Assembly (NCBI GenBank): GCA_028023455.1
Contig: JAQFVV010000021.1
Coordinates: 808,001-872,000 of the forward strand
Origin: Epiperipatus broadwayi
Lineage: Eukaryota; Onychophora; Udeonychophora; Euonychophora; Peripatidae
DNA: 64,000 nt
Direction: 5' to 3'
The notes under the pieces were generated by a model. The model had not been told where the DNA came from. It saw only the letters and a list, made by a program, of their open reading frames with translations, and did no database searches. Every line of letters starts with the position of its first letter. Position 1 is the first letter of the stretch. Below, in pieces: positions 13,261 through 24,302 of this stretch. The position numbers were made by a program, and so were the translations under genes.

Positions 13261-13670
13261 TGTCATCATACCCATACTTTGAAATCTTAAAGTGATTTTT
13301 TTTTAAAAAAAAATATGTATTCAAATTGCAGTAATTATTAAAAGTCTTCTCAAAAGTAAATATTTTAAATTTATTTTTGAATAATCTGATTTACTTGCAT
13401 GAGAGCTCCTGTTAAATTTGTTTTTAAAAATATATGCTGTATTCCGTATTTTAAATCAAGAAGAAAGACATACAATTAAGTCTATGAAGAAAGAAATAAT
13501 GGAATTATTATTGATTTTTTAAAAGAAACAGTTTAACAAATCGAAAATTTGTTAGCAAAACTAGATGGAAGTTTGCAGAAATAGTGATGGTGTTTAAGAA
13601 AATATTTAAGCTTTATCTTTTTATTGCATTGTCAAATCCATATAATAATAACATTTGTTCTTTATTACTT
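13261..13670. other. Unrecognised AT-rich DNA
   Basis: Contains a T8A9 palindromic run near 13300. Nothing else recognised. Confidence 0.4.
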
Positions 13671-13672
13671 TT

Positions 13673-13801
13673 ACAATGCTTTTTACAACCCATTGATAGT
13701 TTTGATTACCACAGCAATCTTCTTCAGAACATTACTACTTTTACAATGCTTTTTACAACCCACTGACAGTTTCAATTGCCCCAGCAATCTTCTTCAGAAC
13801 T
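13673..13801 (-). repeat. Tandem pair of CTGAAGAAG-type short hairpin repeat
   Basis: A 61-bp unit occurs twice with few changes (ACAATGCTTTTTACAACCCA...CAATCTTCTTCAGAAC). On the minus strand each reads CTGAAGAAGATTGC...GCAATTGAAACTGTC. This is the same small stem motif (CTGATGAAGACTGC...CAGTCGAAACTGT) seen at 18610, 23636 and 39347. Confidence 0.65.
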
Positions 13802-13844
13802 AAAATTATATATATATATAAAATTAAATGAACTGGAAGTAAAA

Positions 13845-15490
13845 GTGGTTTTAGCACCATAGAAGATCACATACAGATTTTGAAAGATGTTATAGAAAGA
13901 ACCAATAAGTATCAGTTACTAGTATGCTTTGGATTTGTAGATTATAAAAAAATATTTTATTCTAAAAGTATTTCCAAGCTGATTAAAGTTTTATAACATC
14001 AATATATAATTCATGGATGGTGTCCTATTCTAATAGAATTCTCAAAATACAATAACAACAATTACATTACATGGTGACGCTATGAAGATTAACAATAACA
14101 TGACCACTATTTCTTATGCTTACACAAGCTGTTTACAAAGAGAAACTCTCCATCCAGTAGAGCCACCAGTGGGAGCCAGAGTAATCAATGTATGCAAGAA
14201 GGTTTTTGCATAAAATTCCTATCTGGTGCCTACCCATCCAATGTCCAAGACTAGTTTGGCTCCTCACTGATGAAAGCAACAAGGTAGATGCTAGTCAGGG
14301 GATATTGGATGAGTAGCAGTAGATATGGATTTTATGCAAAAACATTGTTGCATCCATTAATTACTCTGGCTTGCACTGATGGCACTACTGTAGGGAGAGT
14401 TTAGCCACTGTATAAGATTAACAATGAAGGGAGTGTACAACAAGAAACTGCATTGTGTCCAAAATGCTTTACAGCAGTTTTACAAAAAGTATTTTGTGGA
14501 TAAAAATAGGAAGCTAAATGATGAAATGTAAATGGAGTTTATATAAGTCATCCAGATTTTGGTTAAGCTATGATGATTTTTTCAAACAATGCATTAGAGC
14601 TTCCAGAAATATTGCAATAATTATTAGATGGAGTTAAGAAAGTAGAACTAAAGGGAACTGCTAAAAAGTCTTAAGTAATGTAAAATGGATTTTCTCAAAA
14701 GAAGAAAATAATGATTGTTAATGATGAATTAGAAGAAATTAACAACTACAATTACCTTAGTTAGATTACTAATACAGATGGAAACATAATGGATAAAATT
14801 AATCTTAGAATTAAACCTGGATGAATTGCATTTGGTTTAAATAACTTAACAATATAAGAAAATATGCCTAAGTAATTGAAAAGAAAGATTTTAAATAGAT
14901 GTGTTTTACAATTTTCTAATTACATTTCTAAGATTTAGATATTCTATAGAAAAACAATATAAAGAATCCAGATTGCTCAATGATTAAGGAGATGTGAATG
15001 TTATGAATACCTAAAAGAGAACAAAAAAGAAATACATGATTGAAAGAACAAGCAGGTATCATTGATATGGAAAATTTAAGAAATTGAAATGGAATTGGGC
15101 TGGACATATTCTCAGAAGGAGTGATAATAGATAAATAGTTGAAGTATTATGGAAAATTTAAGAGATTGAAATGGAATTGGTCTGGACATGTTCTTAAAAG
15201 AAATGATAATAAATTAATAAAGTTAAACTGAATCTCAAGAGATATTATGGAAAATTTAAGAGATTGAAATGGAATTAAGCTGGATATGTTCTTAGAAGGT
15301 ATGATAATAAATGGATAGATGAAGTTTTAAACTGGATTTCAAGAGATTGCAAAAGATCTAAAAATGACATGTGAGATGAATGGAGGAAATAAGAGGGTTT
15401 GCTAGTGTGTTGTGGGAAAAGAAAACTAGGTATCAGAGATATTGTATAAAGTTGTAGAAATCTTCACTATGCAGTGAATTAATAATAGTT
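13845..15490 (+). pseudogene. RTE-clade LINE remnant, RT domain to 3' end
   Basis: Translating across frameshifts and stops gives recognisable RTE blocks in order: DHIQILKDVIERTNKYQLLV and FGFVDYKK near 13865-13955; LHGDAMKINN then ALCPKCFTAVLQKVF around 14065-14500; a ruined FADD region near 14567; NYNYLSxITNTDGNIMDKI near 14745-14800; and the WNWAGH segment after 15090. The protein would be the LINE reverse transcriptase. A Family A element splits the domain at 14097-14413. The WNWAGH block is present three times (starting about 15067, 15149 and 15247), an internal tandem duplication. Many stops make it a fossil. Confidence 0.75.
14097..14413 (-). mobile_element. Family A foldback retroposon inserted in RTE LINE
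   Basis: Flanked by an exact 12-bp duplication AAGATTAACAAT (14085-14096 and 14414-14425). Removing the insert and one duplication would rejoin the LINE sequence in frame (LHGDAMKINN to ALCPKCFTAV). The left end carries the polar module (ATGACCACTATTTCTTATGC, on the minus strand). The arms AAACTCTCCATCCAGTAG and CTACTGTAGGGAGAGTTT are inverted. CTGATGAAA lies near the centre. Confidence 0.88.
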
Positions 15491-15779
15491 GAAAATGGTA
15501 TCTATTTTAAGCAAACAAAAACCTATAAAATATATGTATAACTTTTTAACATTCCTTATTTAATAAAGCAATCTTTTAATGTATAATTAGTTTTATATGT
15601 TACAATCTAATTATTGTTTTAAAAAGTTAAGATTATATCCCTACTGCAAAATATTCACCTTTTGAAAAATAATTTATATTGCTTTATCACTGAGATGATT
15701 TTTTTAAATTGATAAATTTATTATTGTTTCAATTCCATGATTTATTTTTAATATCACTACAATTTAAATAAACATATAT
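15491..15779. other. Unrecognised AT-rich DNA
   Basis: No feature seen between the RTE remnant and the Family E foldback. Confidence 0.4.
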
Positions 15780-16265
15780 TACATTTTGATTTATAAGTGT
15801 CAAATTTTCTGGACTCACAACTATAACACCAACGATTTCAGATAAATACGTTAATGATTATCATTAATCATTTATTAAACTAGAGATTATCCCTAACTGA
15901 GATATAAACTTTAGATTTCAGATGAAGATTAAAATATCTGTTTGTTAGTTATACATGGATTGATCCATCTGTTTTTTAATTAAACATGTTTCAAAAATGT
16001 ATAATGGATTAAAATTTTAAGTATATAAATAAAAAAAATATTCCATATGAAAAAAAAAGACACATTGATTTATTCTGAGAGTGTATGTTTAATTGAAGAG
16101 AAAATAGATATATTAATTTTTAACTGAGATGTAAAGCTTATATCTAAGATTGGGATAATTAATACAATAAGTATTAATATATTTATCTGAAGTGATTGAC
16201 ATCAATGTTGAGTCTTCAGAAACTTTGATACTTATCAAAGTTAATAATTTAATCGTGATAAATAC
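15780..16265. repeat. Family E foldback
   Basis: The left arm has TTTGATTTATAAGTGTCAAA, then GATTATCCCTAACTGAGATA and ATAAACTTTAGATT. The right arm has their imperfect complements (ATGTAAAGCTTATATCTAAG, GGATAATTAATAC, GTTGAGTC, AACTTTGATACTTATCAAAG). Related single-arm copies lie at 31130-31315 and 59345-59940. Confidence 0.6.
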
Positions 16266-16299
16266 TGAATAAAGGGTAAACCAATTTGTAGGGCATTGC

Positions 16300-16400
16300 G
16301 ACTCAGACTAATGGTAGAAGTTTGGTTCAGCATGAAATGCATGCAGGAATTATTTGTCTTTTGAAGATGTGTGGATATTCATGTATATATATATATATAT
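16300..16400 (+). repeat. Family B fragment
   Basis: GGTTCAGCATGAAATGCATG and ATTTGTCTTTTGAAGATGTG match the Family B core. The 3' B-box-like end is missing. Confidence 0.5.
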
Positions 16401-16589
16401 ATGAAACCAATTATATAAATTTACATATCTTTTGTTTTTGATTTTTTTCTTGTTATTTTAAACAATTTTTTGCATAATTGAGTTACCTGAAGTCTTTGTA
16501 TTACTCTTCTGTTGAGTGTCACATCCATAACTAAGAACTGAAAAAGCACATCTATTAAAAATCTTCCTTTCAAACACACAGGCATATTT

Positions 16590-17005
16590 TCTTTTAATAA
16601 TAAGTCGTTTCGACCAACAGTTCTCCATTTGAGTTTAATGCTATGGTAATTTTATCCATCATGTTTCCTTCTGTATTAATAATCTCATCATGGTATTCAT
16701 AGTTGTGACCTTCTTCCAATTCATTATTATCATTTTTAATTTTTTTTTTCTGTGGAATTCCATTGAACATTACTTTAAACTTTTTAACATTTATCCTTTA
16801 GTCCTACTTTCCTACCTTCATCTGATAACTCTTGCAATATTTCTTGAAGCTTTGAAGCATTATTTATACAACAACTACATCATCTGCAAAATCTAGATGG
16901 TATAAATAATCCCGATTTACTTTTACTCCTTTAGCTATACTTTTTAATCCACAAAATACCTCTTATAAAACTGCTGTAAAATTTTTTGGGGATACTGATC
17001 TTTCT
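16590..17005 (-). pseudogene. RTE LINE reverse-transcriptase fragment, inverted
   Basis: On the minus strand the order is FTAVL, EVFCGLKSIAKGVKVN, then HLDFADDVVVV with the catalytic Asp pair intact (codons near 16878-16890), then NGIPQKKK, HNYEY and NTEGNMMDKI. These are the palm motifs of RTE-clade reverse transcriptase. It abuts a plus-strand RTE tail at 17035. This arrangement is expected from twin priming, where the 5' part of a new LINE copy is inverted. Confidence 0.75.
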
Positions 17006-17034
17006 GATGAAACACATGAGTGTGTAAACAATAA

Positions 17035-17300
17035 AGATGTTACTGTTGTAATTGAAAAAATATGAGACTAAAATGGTGCTAGACAGGATTTATATATAGG
17101 AGAGATGCTAATAAATTGGCAATTGGAAGTTTTAAATTGGATTCCAAGATTGTAAAACACCCCAAAAAAGATAATGTATGAGGTGAATGGAAGAGATAAA
17201 AAGTATGCTGGTATGTTGTGGAGAAGAGAAACTGGGAAACAATGTAATTGGATTAAACTTGGGAGGCTTTCATCCTGAAGTGGAAAAATGTTTGGAAAGG
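17035..17300 (+). pseudogene. RTE LINE 3' tail fragment
   Basis: The degenerate frame gives WQLEVLNWIPRL, then VNGRDKKYAGMLWRRE and WIKLGRLSS, matching the RTE C-terminus at 19900-20130. It lies just after the inverted RT piece, and together they look like one insertion. Confidence 0.65.
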
Positions 17301-17304
17301 GTGG

Positions 17305-18590
17305 CTATGATTAATATACAGCAATCCTAATTAGTATTCCATAATCTTATGATACCAATTCAGTGAAAAAGATAAGATGACCATCCCTTTATATATATTA
17401 ATTTAAAAAAAAAGTGGTTTGAATATCTGAATTGTTACACCAGGAATGACAACCTGAATTTTTATTTAAATGTCATGATTGCATAGTAATTTGTGTACTA
17501 TCAAATATATATACACACAGACATATATGTATATATAGTATTCAATTTTTTAATGTAACATAATCTTACAATGAATGGAAAACAACTATTATGAGGTGTT
17601 TATAAGTCACATTAAAAACCTTAATACCACACAAGTGTATATTGCCAGCACAAAAAATACACCCTTGTTATTTCAATACCAAATTAGGCTACCATTTCTA
17701 GTTAGATTTAAATATTTAATAGGACATTTATCTTCTCTTTGCAATATTAGCTTGAGTGCCCTTGGCTATCTGGAATATGACACCTGTGATACTTCTAAGA
17801 TATTGTTCTGAAATGGATATCAGCAATAAGCAGTTAGTAATGGAGAAGTATGTAAATGATATTTACATCTTAATGAAGTAGATGTAAAGATCTCATTGAA
17901 GCATGTATTTTAACATTAAAAGTGAAATATAATCAATTGTATTCAAAAGTTTCCACAAAAATTATTAGAAATAATCAGATATTATCATTATATTGTAGTA
18001 CTGTAGTACCTAGCCATTCAATCTGCCTTTATACAGAAATCGTAATATGCCTGCATATTGATTTATGTTTTTCAGACATCATCATTAATTATCAGGCAAA
18101 AGTCTGATCTTATGTATCAAATGAAGCATCTTTTCCAAGTTTTACTGTCTTTTCTAATACTCAAAAATTTGGCTATTTTTTTTATCCTAATCAGTTTTTT
18201 TAAAATTTTCATTAAATGCTGTTTATTCTCTCTTTATAATTAAGTGGTTTTACTGCACATATGCCAGTGAGTATGCCATTATATATGTGTTTCAAAAGAT
18301 ATTTTAATCCCAAAGCATTATTCTTTTCTGTTATGTAATGCTGTTTTCCAAAGTTTTATGAGTTTATACCATTTTTTCTTGTATTTATTATGATTTGAAT
18401 TTGTTTTCCATTTCTTTAGTAATATGTATTTTATTGTCTTATCTAATAGTCAATTCATGATATGCATATTAGAAAGTAATTATTTTATTAAATGCTTTTT
18501 TTTTTAAAAAAAAAAAAACACTTTTAACACACATTCCATAAATGTTTATTTAATTTCCTAAGTCAGCTTCAACTACCTAATAAATCTTTT
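17305..18590. other. Unrecognised AT-rich DNA
   Basis: No repeat family or gene resemblance. The frames at 17575-17811, 17922-18107 and 18058-18243 are short and AT-driven. Confidence 0.45.
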
Positions 18591-18607
18591 AAATTTAAAA
18601 GATTTGA

Positions 18608-18655
18608 TGTCAGATATGAAGAAGACTGCAGAACAGTCAAAACTGTCAAATAAAA
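18608..18655 (+). repeat. GAAGACTGC-type short hairpin repeat
   Basis: GAAGAAGACTGCAGAACAGT followed by CAAAACTGTC forms a GACTG/CAGTC stem. The same motif occurs at 23636 and 39347. Confidence 0.5.
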
Positions 18656-18802
18656 TAAAACATTGCGCATATTTCAATAAAAGAAATATGTTTTTATTTA
18701 AATTTTAATATAAATAATGCAATAAGAATGGTGAAGGTTTGAACATTTTGCAAGGAATGTAGAAAACTATATATTTTATCTATGTTTGTTTACTGGGTTA
18801 AA

Positions 18803-19390
18803 TAGGGTATATGAATACAGACTTTTGCATGACTCACCACTCTTCACTCTATATCATAACACTGATACACTTGAACCCATATATGTCAAAAAAGATAAAT
18901 AATCACCAATATAAGTATTTTGTGCTAAACCAGCAATCATCTGTTGGTCCAGATTATCATCTCTATACATATATGCTATAAGTGCTCAGATATATATTAA
19001 GATAGCCAAACCTCATACTTTAATGGACAGGCTTCAATCCACTCCACACTCCAATTCTTCAACCGTCCATCCAATTGAAAATCTGATGATGGAACACTCA
19101 AAGGCCACCCTGAGACTGAGATTCTCATCATACACATGTTGATCTAAAGTCAATCTGACATCTCATGTACAATATACAATCCATTTAATACATATATGAG
19201 GGATGGGAAGACATCTCTACTATGTAATAACTGAAATACAGGCTTATTATGTACCTGTATCAATATATATAATATATAGGGTATATGAGCACAGACTTTA
19301 CATGACCCACCACTCTCCAATCTATCTCGTAATACGGATACACTTGAACACATATATGTTGAATTGATAAATAATCACCAATAATAAATC
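18803..19390 (-). repeat. Two Family B copies
   Basis: A nearly complete copy (18803-19110) and a partial one (19278-19390) share ATAGGGTATATGARnACAGA, ACTCACCACTCTTC-like and AAAAGATAAATAATCACC-like blocks in the same orientation. Confidence 0.7.
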
Positions 19391-19607
19391 ATCAGATACT
19401 TCATTACTTGAAAGTTTATAAAAAGTTCAAACAGCAGAAATGACAAAGGTGGTCACAATCCATGAATCCTTTCCTTCAGAATTACTAACATTTCTGTTAA
19501 CGTGTTAGCATTTATTGTTCGATGTATTAAAAGCATAGAAATAAGCTAAATAGATCATTTATTACATCTCTTTTTAGTCTATCTCATTTCTTTTTAGTCT
19601 ATCACCT

Positions 19608-20154
19608 TTTATCACAATTAATCATAGAATTAAACTTGGTTGGAGTGCTTTTGGTAGAAATAACTTGATACTAAAAGGAAATATGCCTATGTGTTTGAAA
19701 AAGAAGGTTTTTAACAAATGTGTTTTGCCAGTTCTTACTTATGGATCTGAGATATAAATACTTAATAGAAGAGCAATACAGAGACTTCAGACCACTCAAA
19801 GAAGTATGGAGAGATGCATGGTGGGAGTAACAAGAAGAGATCGAAAACGCAATATATGGGTAAGAGAACAAACTAGGGTTACTGACCTCATTAAAAAAAT
19901 TAAAAGATTGAAGTGGAGTTGGGCTGGTCATATTGCTAGAAGAGGTGATAATAGATGGACAATTGAAATCTTAAACTGAATTCCAAGAGATTGTAAAAGA
20001 CCCAGAAAGAGACCACATGTGAGATGGATGGATGAAATAAGAAAGGGTGCAGGGATGATATGGAGAAGAGAAGCTAAAGATCAGAGAAGATGGATTAAAC
20101 TTGGAGAGACCTTCATCCTACAGTGAATTGATAATGGTTGATGATGATGATGAT
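19608..20154 (+). pseudogene. RTE LINE C-terminal region and 3' end, best preserved copy
   Basis: The plus frame reads RIKLGWSAFGRNNL, VLPVLTYGSE, RLQTTQRSMERCMVGVTRRD, then WSWAGHIARRGDNRW, RPRKRPHVRWMDEI and WIKLGETFILQ. Only two in-frame stops interrupt it, near 19757 and 19978. This is the C-terminal part of the RTE-clade polyprotein downstream of the reverse transcriptase. The copy ends in TTGATGATGATGATGAT (to 20154), the simple-repeat tail characteristic of RTE LINEs. It is 5' truncated. Confidence 0.85.
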
Positions 20155-21233
20155 CTTTAAAACTGGGCCACCCTTTTATTTCATATCCAGTTCTTTAATT
20201 AAAAGTAATAAAAAGAAATAGTATAATAAGTAAAACAAAATTATAAAATGCTTAGGGAATGGAGAATACCTGCGAATTCTGGAGTCGATTACTATGCAAT
20301 AGACTAGAATATATTGTTGCATATATAGATCTTCATATCATAAAGGCAGGCATGATTATAATTTAATGAAAAGCTTAGATAAACATGTTTAATAACTAAC
20401 ACAGCTTGTTGTAAATTTTAAGTTTTTTCATTTCATATTCATGTAATATATTATTCAACAATGCATTTTATTTTTTATTATTTTTATCTTTCACTTATAC
20501 ATTACTTGCTATTCATTATCACAATCTATTTCTTCTACTCCAGTTACACTATCTAGTGGCAGCTTTAGAAATCAATAAATGCTAGATGGCAGCACTTAAT
20601 ATATTTTTACTCAGTGCTGCTTTATACATAGGCCCAGGTGAGTTTCCATCTTGTGGCTCTTTTCAGTGAAGAGTTTTGAATCAGGGAATAGTGTACATAG
20701 ATATGATGGCATGGGCCATATAATATTTTGTTGTTCTTATTTGTAACACATTCACAATCTATCCTAATAACTCCAAATTATAGAATTATTTTCTAAAGAA
20801 ATAAAATCTTTAATACATTTATAAGCTGAGAGTAGAAAATGTGTTTATTTATTTTTAAAAATATCCACCTTAGTGGGCATTCAGCCGTTTACAGTTATTT
20901 CAATAAAATGAATACAGACAAATGGCAGTGTGTAAAGGAGCTTTAAAAATAATAAAGATTAGTATCCTTTGTAATTTAATTGTAATTGCAAAAATTTTGG
21001 AAAGTTTTTAATTCTTTAAATGATGCTTAAATTCAGAACAATGCTCCACACATTATCTTTTATTTCTCATATCTTTTAATTGTATTTTTTTTAAAGATAA
21101 ATGTATTAATCAAAAAAGATTACAAATAGGATGAAACATGTATACAATAAGTAAATAACTGAAAAAAGTCTTTGGTAATATTTATAAAAAAATTCAAAAG
21201 GTGTTAAGTACTAAATTTTGAAACAGAAAATTA
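20155..21233. other. Unrecognised AT-rich DNA
   Basis: No repeat or gene recognised. Two CTCF-like motifs lie close together: ATCTAGTGGCAGC at 20551-20563 and CTAGATGGCAGCAC at 20582-20595. Confidence 0.45.
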
Positions 21234-21875
21234 TTAAGAATGGAAAGCAACCTTAACCCATGTGTCCATATGAATAGAAGATGGAGAAAGCTTTGAATCT
21301 TTGATCTTTGCTTGATAAAGAAAATCAATGAAAACTGATAAAGCCGAATTATGTGGATGTCCAAAAATTAATTTACATCTTGTTAGCCAAGTGGAGAATG
21401 AAAGAAAAATAGACAAACTAATCGCTGCAAAGGAACCAAGTTTTAGTGCCTTCAAGATTGATAAAGCATCCCTGAAGTCTAAAGATACATTAGATACAAG
21501 AAAATCTCTAATGGATTTTAATGTGGGACAAACATAAAGTTTATGTGAAATTGTTTCATCATATAACCCACACAGTTGACAACATGATGAAATATTGCAA
21601 AAGCCTCTTGATGTAACAAGGAAAAAAGATGTAGGAAGATAAGATAAGTTAAGCTTGATAATAAAGTCAATATGCTTAGGTTCAATGAAAAGAAGTTTAG
21701 CTTTTTTAAATAAAGCTACATTTGAAACACCCAAACAAACTGGAAGCAAGGTGATATTTGGGAACTTTAATTTGTAAACATCCCAGAAGGTTAATCTAAC
21801 ATCAATTGGAATTTGAGCACCAGGTAACATTTTATATAGAAGCTTGTACAACTCCTGCATCCAATAACTTTCCAT
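21234..21875 (-). CDS. Non-LTR retrotransposon C-terminal fragment (zf-RVT region)
   Basis: 213 uninterrupted codons starting MESYWMQELYKLLYKMLPGA. Around residues 75-150 it has HIDFIIKLNLSYLPTSFFLV, CQLCG and a following H...C, the zinc-binding module found at the C-terminus of many LINE polyproteins after the reverse transcriptase. The frame ends DTWVKVAFHS. Upstream codons are open for only four residues before a stop, so this is a 5'-truncated relic and not an independent gene. The paralogue at 35395 shares DFIIKxNL, LPT..FLV and CQxC. Lack of internal stops implies a relatively recent insertion. Confidence 0.7.
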   Translation of the reverse strand: MESYWMQELYKLLYKMLPGAQIPIDVRLTFWDVYKLKFPNITLLPVCLGVSNVALFKKAKLLFIEPKHIDFIIKLNLSYLPTSFFLVTSRGFCNISSCCQLCGLYDETISHKLYVCPTLKSIRDFLVSNVSLDFRDALSILKALKLGSFAAISLSIFLSFSTWLTRCKLIFGHPHNSALSVFIDFLYQAKIKDSKLSPSSIHMDTWVKVAFHS

Positions 21876-22017
21876 TGGAGGAGGGTATCAGTGGGGTCAA
21901 ATATTATAGGAAGAGACATTTGAGGAATTTTTTGAGAGGTGTAATAAATAAAGTCTTCTTTTCTTATTTTTTTTCTTTTTTTAATTCTAGTATATATACT
22001 TAATCTAGATGTAATTT

Positions 22018-22263
22018 GAGAGAATTTGAACTCAGACTTTTCAGATCTCTTCAGTCATCTACTTCACCTTATACAACTGATATGCATGACCACATACATG
22101 TGAAAAGGATAAATGATCTCCAATTGATGAGAACTGGTTCAGCACAAAGTACATATATTGAAGGTCATTTATCTTTTTCACACATATATGGCCATGTGAA
22201 TTTATTGTATAAGATGGAATGTATGGCTGAAGGGGGCTTAAAGACTGAGTTCAATTCCCCTCA
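22018..22263. repeat. Family B foldback
   Basis: The left arm (GAATTTGAACTCAGAC to AAATGATCTCCAA) and right arm (GAAGGTCATTTATC to GACTGAGTTCAATTCCCC) are imperfect inverted copies of the B terminal region, about 100 bp each. They are separated by TTGATGAGAACTGGTTCAGC and a short spacer. Confidence 0.75.
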
Positions 22264-22311
22264 ATTTTTTTGTTTTCTGCAAAATTTATCTAAAAAATAA
22301 TATTAACAAGT

Positions 22312-22400
22312 TTGCATTGGTGGTTGAGAGGTCAGTGTGACTGCTTTGCAGGCAGTTGCCCGGGTTGCGGATTCACTTCCCGGCTGATGCTATGACACTT
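22312..22400 (+). mobile_element. tRNA-Ser/Leu-like SINE head
   Basis: GCATTGGTGGTTGAGAGGTC, GACTGCTTTGCAGGCAGT and GCGGATTCACTTCCCGG give A-box-like, extra-arm-like and B-box-like segments, with the terminal GATGC able to pair with GCATT. It is followed by an A-run. A second copy on the minus strand lies at 57755-57845. It is too diverged and too repeated to be a working tRNA. Confidence 0.65.
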
Positions 22401-23625
22401 AAAAAAAAAAAAAAGAATATTAACTTTTCAAATAAAAAAAGATCTAAAAAAAACAAGAGTAAATAGTCAAAAACAAAAGACTTTATTTTAGTTTTTATGT
22501 TATAAATATGTATTTGAATAAATAAATAATGATTCTTCCAAAAATTAATATTTTTCAGAAATATATTGATAAACATAATTTTAAATGGCAGAAACTCTCA
22601 TTAAAAGAGTAAAATCAAACCTTATAATAAATCAGCAAAATAAGGTAAGATCATTTTTGACAAGAAGTGCCTCCATTTTCTCTCTGATGGCTAATTTATT
22701 GCTAAATAGTTACTAAAAATTTAATAAAGTCTAAATATAAAATGTCACACACTTGTTCAAAAATAAATATTTAATATTTTAAATAAAAAAATAAATCATA
22801 CATAAATTTAATTGTTGTTTTTACTATGAAAACAAAAGTCAATGTCGATTCATTAGCCCTGACACTTTGTCTTATTAATTTGTATTTGTTCCAAATAATT
22901 TGTTTTGTTATATTATCCTCAGTAGCTTCAGAAGTAACATCTAGATATAAAAGGTAGAATTAATACTTTTTAAATTACAAATTCTATACTTAAGAGTTTA
23001 AAACAAATTCCTGCCATTAACAAAATGTTTAGTAAATTTGGTGTCACCAGGTAGTTGGTGGGATAATTATTAGACAGGTTAAATCAGTTATCAATTTCTG
23101 AGGTAATAAAATGTTTTATGTAAAATTTTAAGTATAATATTTGATAAAAATATAAGACATATAGACATATATATGTTAATTTTTGCATTAACAGATCTGT
23201 TTTATCTGCCAGTTTACTTTACAGATGACATGATTTTTCTGTCACTTTAGATCACACTTCTATGGCTATATTAACTATTATTAACACAGGTTGGTTTATT
23301 AATCGAAAAATTCTGAAGTGGTCAGTATCTTCCAAATAGTTGGAAATTTCAATGTCCTTTAATATAATATCCATAAAAAATACAGCATCCAAGGCCTTAA
23401 TAGGTTTGGTTCTTTGTAATCTGGTTTCCACATAATTTTCAAAATTACATTGAGAAAAATTTGGAATTAAAAAAATATGATTTGTTATTAGTGTATTAAA
23501 TATTTCTTATATTTTCTCCCTTATGTTTTTGCATTTCTCTACATATATTCATATATATTAAAATTTTTTAACATCTCATATACTTTGATGCAATTTCTTT
23601 TTATAATTCATTCTTTATTCTGCTT
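22401..23625. other. Unrecognised AT-rich DNA
   Basis: Nothing recognised. The 67-residue minus frame at 22373-22576 is AT-driven. Confidence 0.45.
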
Positions 23626-23672
23626 ACAGTTTCAACTGATGAAGACTGCAGGACAGTCCAACTGTAAGAAAA
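23626..23672 (+). repeat. GAAGACTGC-type short hairpin repeat
   Basis: TTACAGTTTCAACTGATGAAG and GACTGCAGGACAGTCC are followed by AACTGTAA, giving nested stems ACAGTT/AACTGT and GACTG/CAGTC. Confidence 0.55.
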
Positions 23673-23699
23673 ATAAAGAAGGAATTATAAAAAAGATTG

Positions 23700-24300
23700 C
23701 ATTAAAGTGTATAAGAAAATATGTAAAAAAATTTAATATAAGTATTAAATATTTCTGATTATTCTTAGACAATAATTATGCAATAACTATTTAAAATGAA
23801 ACACCTGCTTGTATACACTTTGATTTTTTTGTATATGTTTTATTTTTAAAAATACAAGTTAATAAATTTAATTATTATATTAATAAAGAAAATTATAGCA
23901 ATATCTCATGATGCTGATAGCATATTGTGATTACCTGACATCATCAACACTGTTTTTACAATCTTTTGAAATATTGTACAAATTATAAAGCAATTTTAAT
24001 AATTTAAAGCGGAATTTTATAGATTTTCAGTGATTAATATTTATTCATTTGTATTTCAAAAATAAATATTAAATAAAAAAAGATTTCATTTATTTTATAA
24101 AGACCTTTTTTTCATTTATTGAATAATGTTTCATGTTCTTTGTTCTGTTCTCATTACAAACTAATTTTTCAATATTAAACAGTAATAATAATAATAATAA
24201 TAACTAATTAGTCTTGCTCATAAAAAAATTGAAGGATTCAGGAGAATTTGAACCAACCCTCATATATAAATATATCAAATTTCTACTAAATATTACCTTT
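23700..24300. other. Unrecognised AT-rich DNA
   Basis: Contains a short (AAT)n run near 24184. No other structure seen. Confidence 0.4.
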
Positions 24301-24302
24301 GA

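Noticed and set aside
19671-19931. Minus-strand 86-residue frame
   Set aside because: Antisense shadow of the RTE C-terminal region, whose plus-strand motifs are clear.
21328-21537. Plus-strand 69-residue frame
   Set aside because: Antisense shadow of the LINE C-terminal frame at 21234-21875.
22312-22400. Functional tRNA gene
   Set aside because: Acceptor and T stems are incomplete, the B box deviates, a second diverged copy exists, and it ends in an A-run like a SINE.
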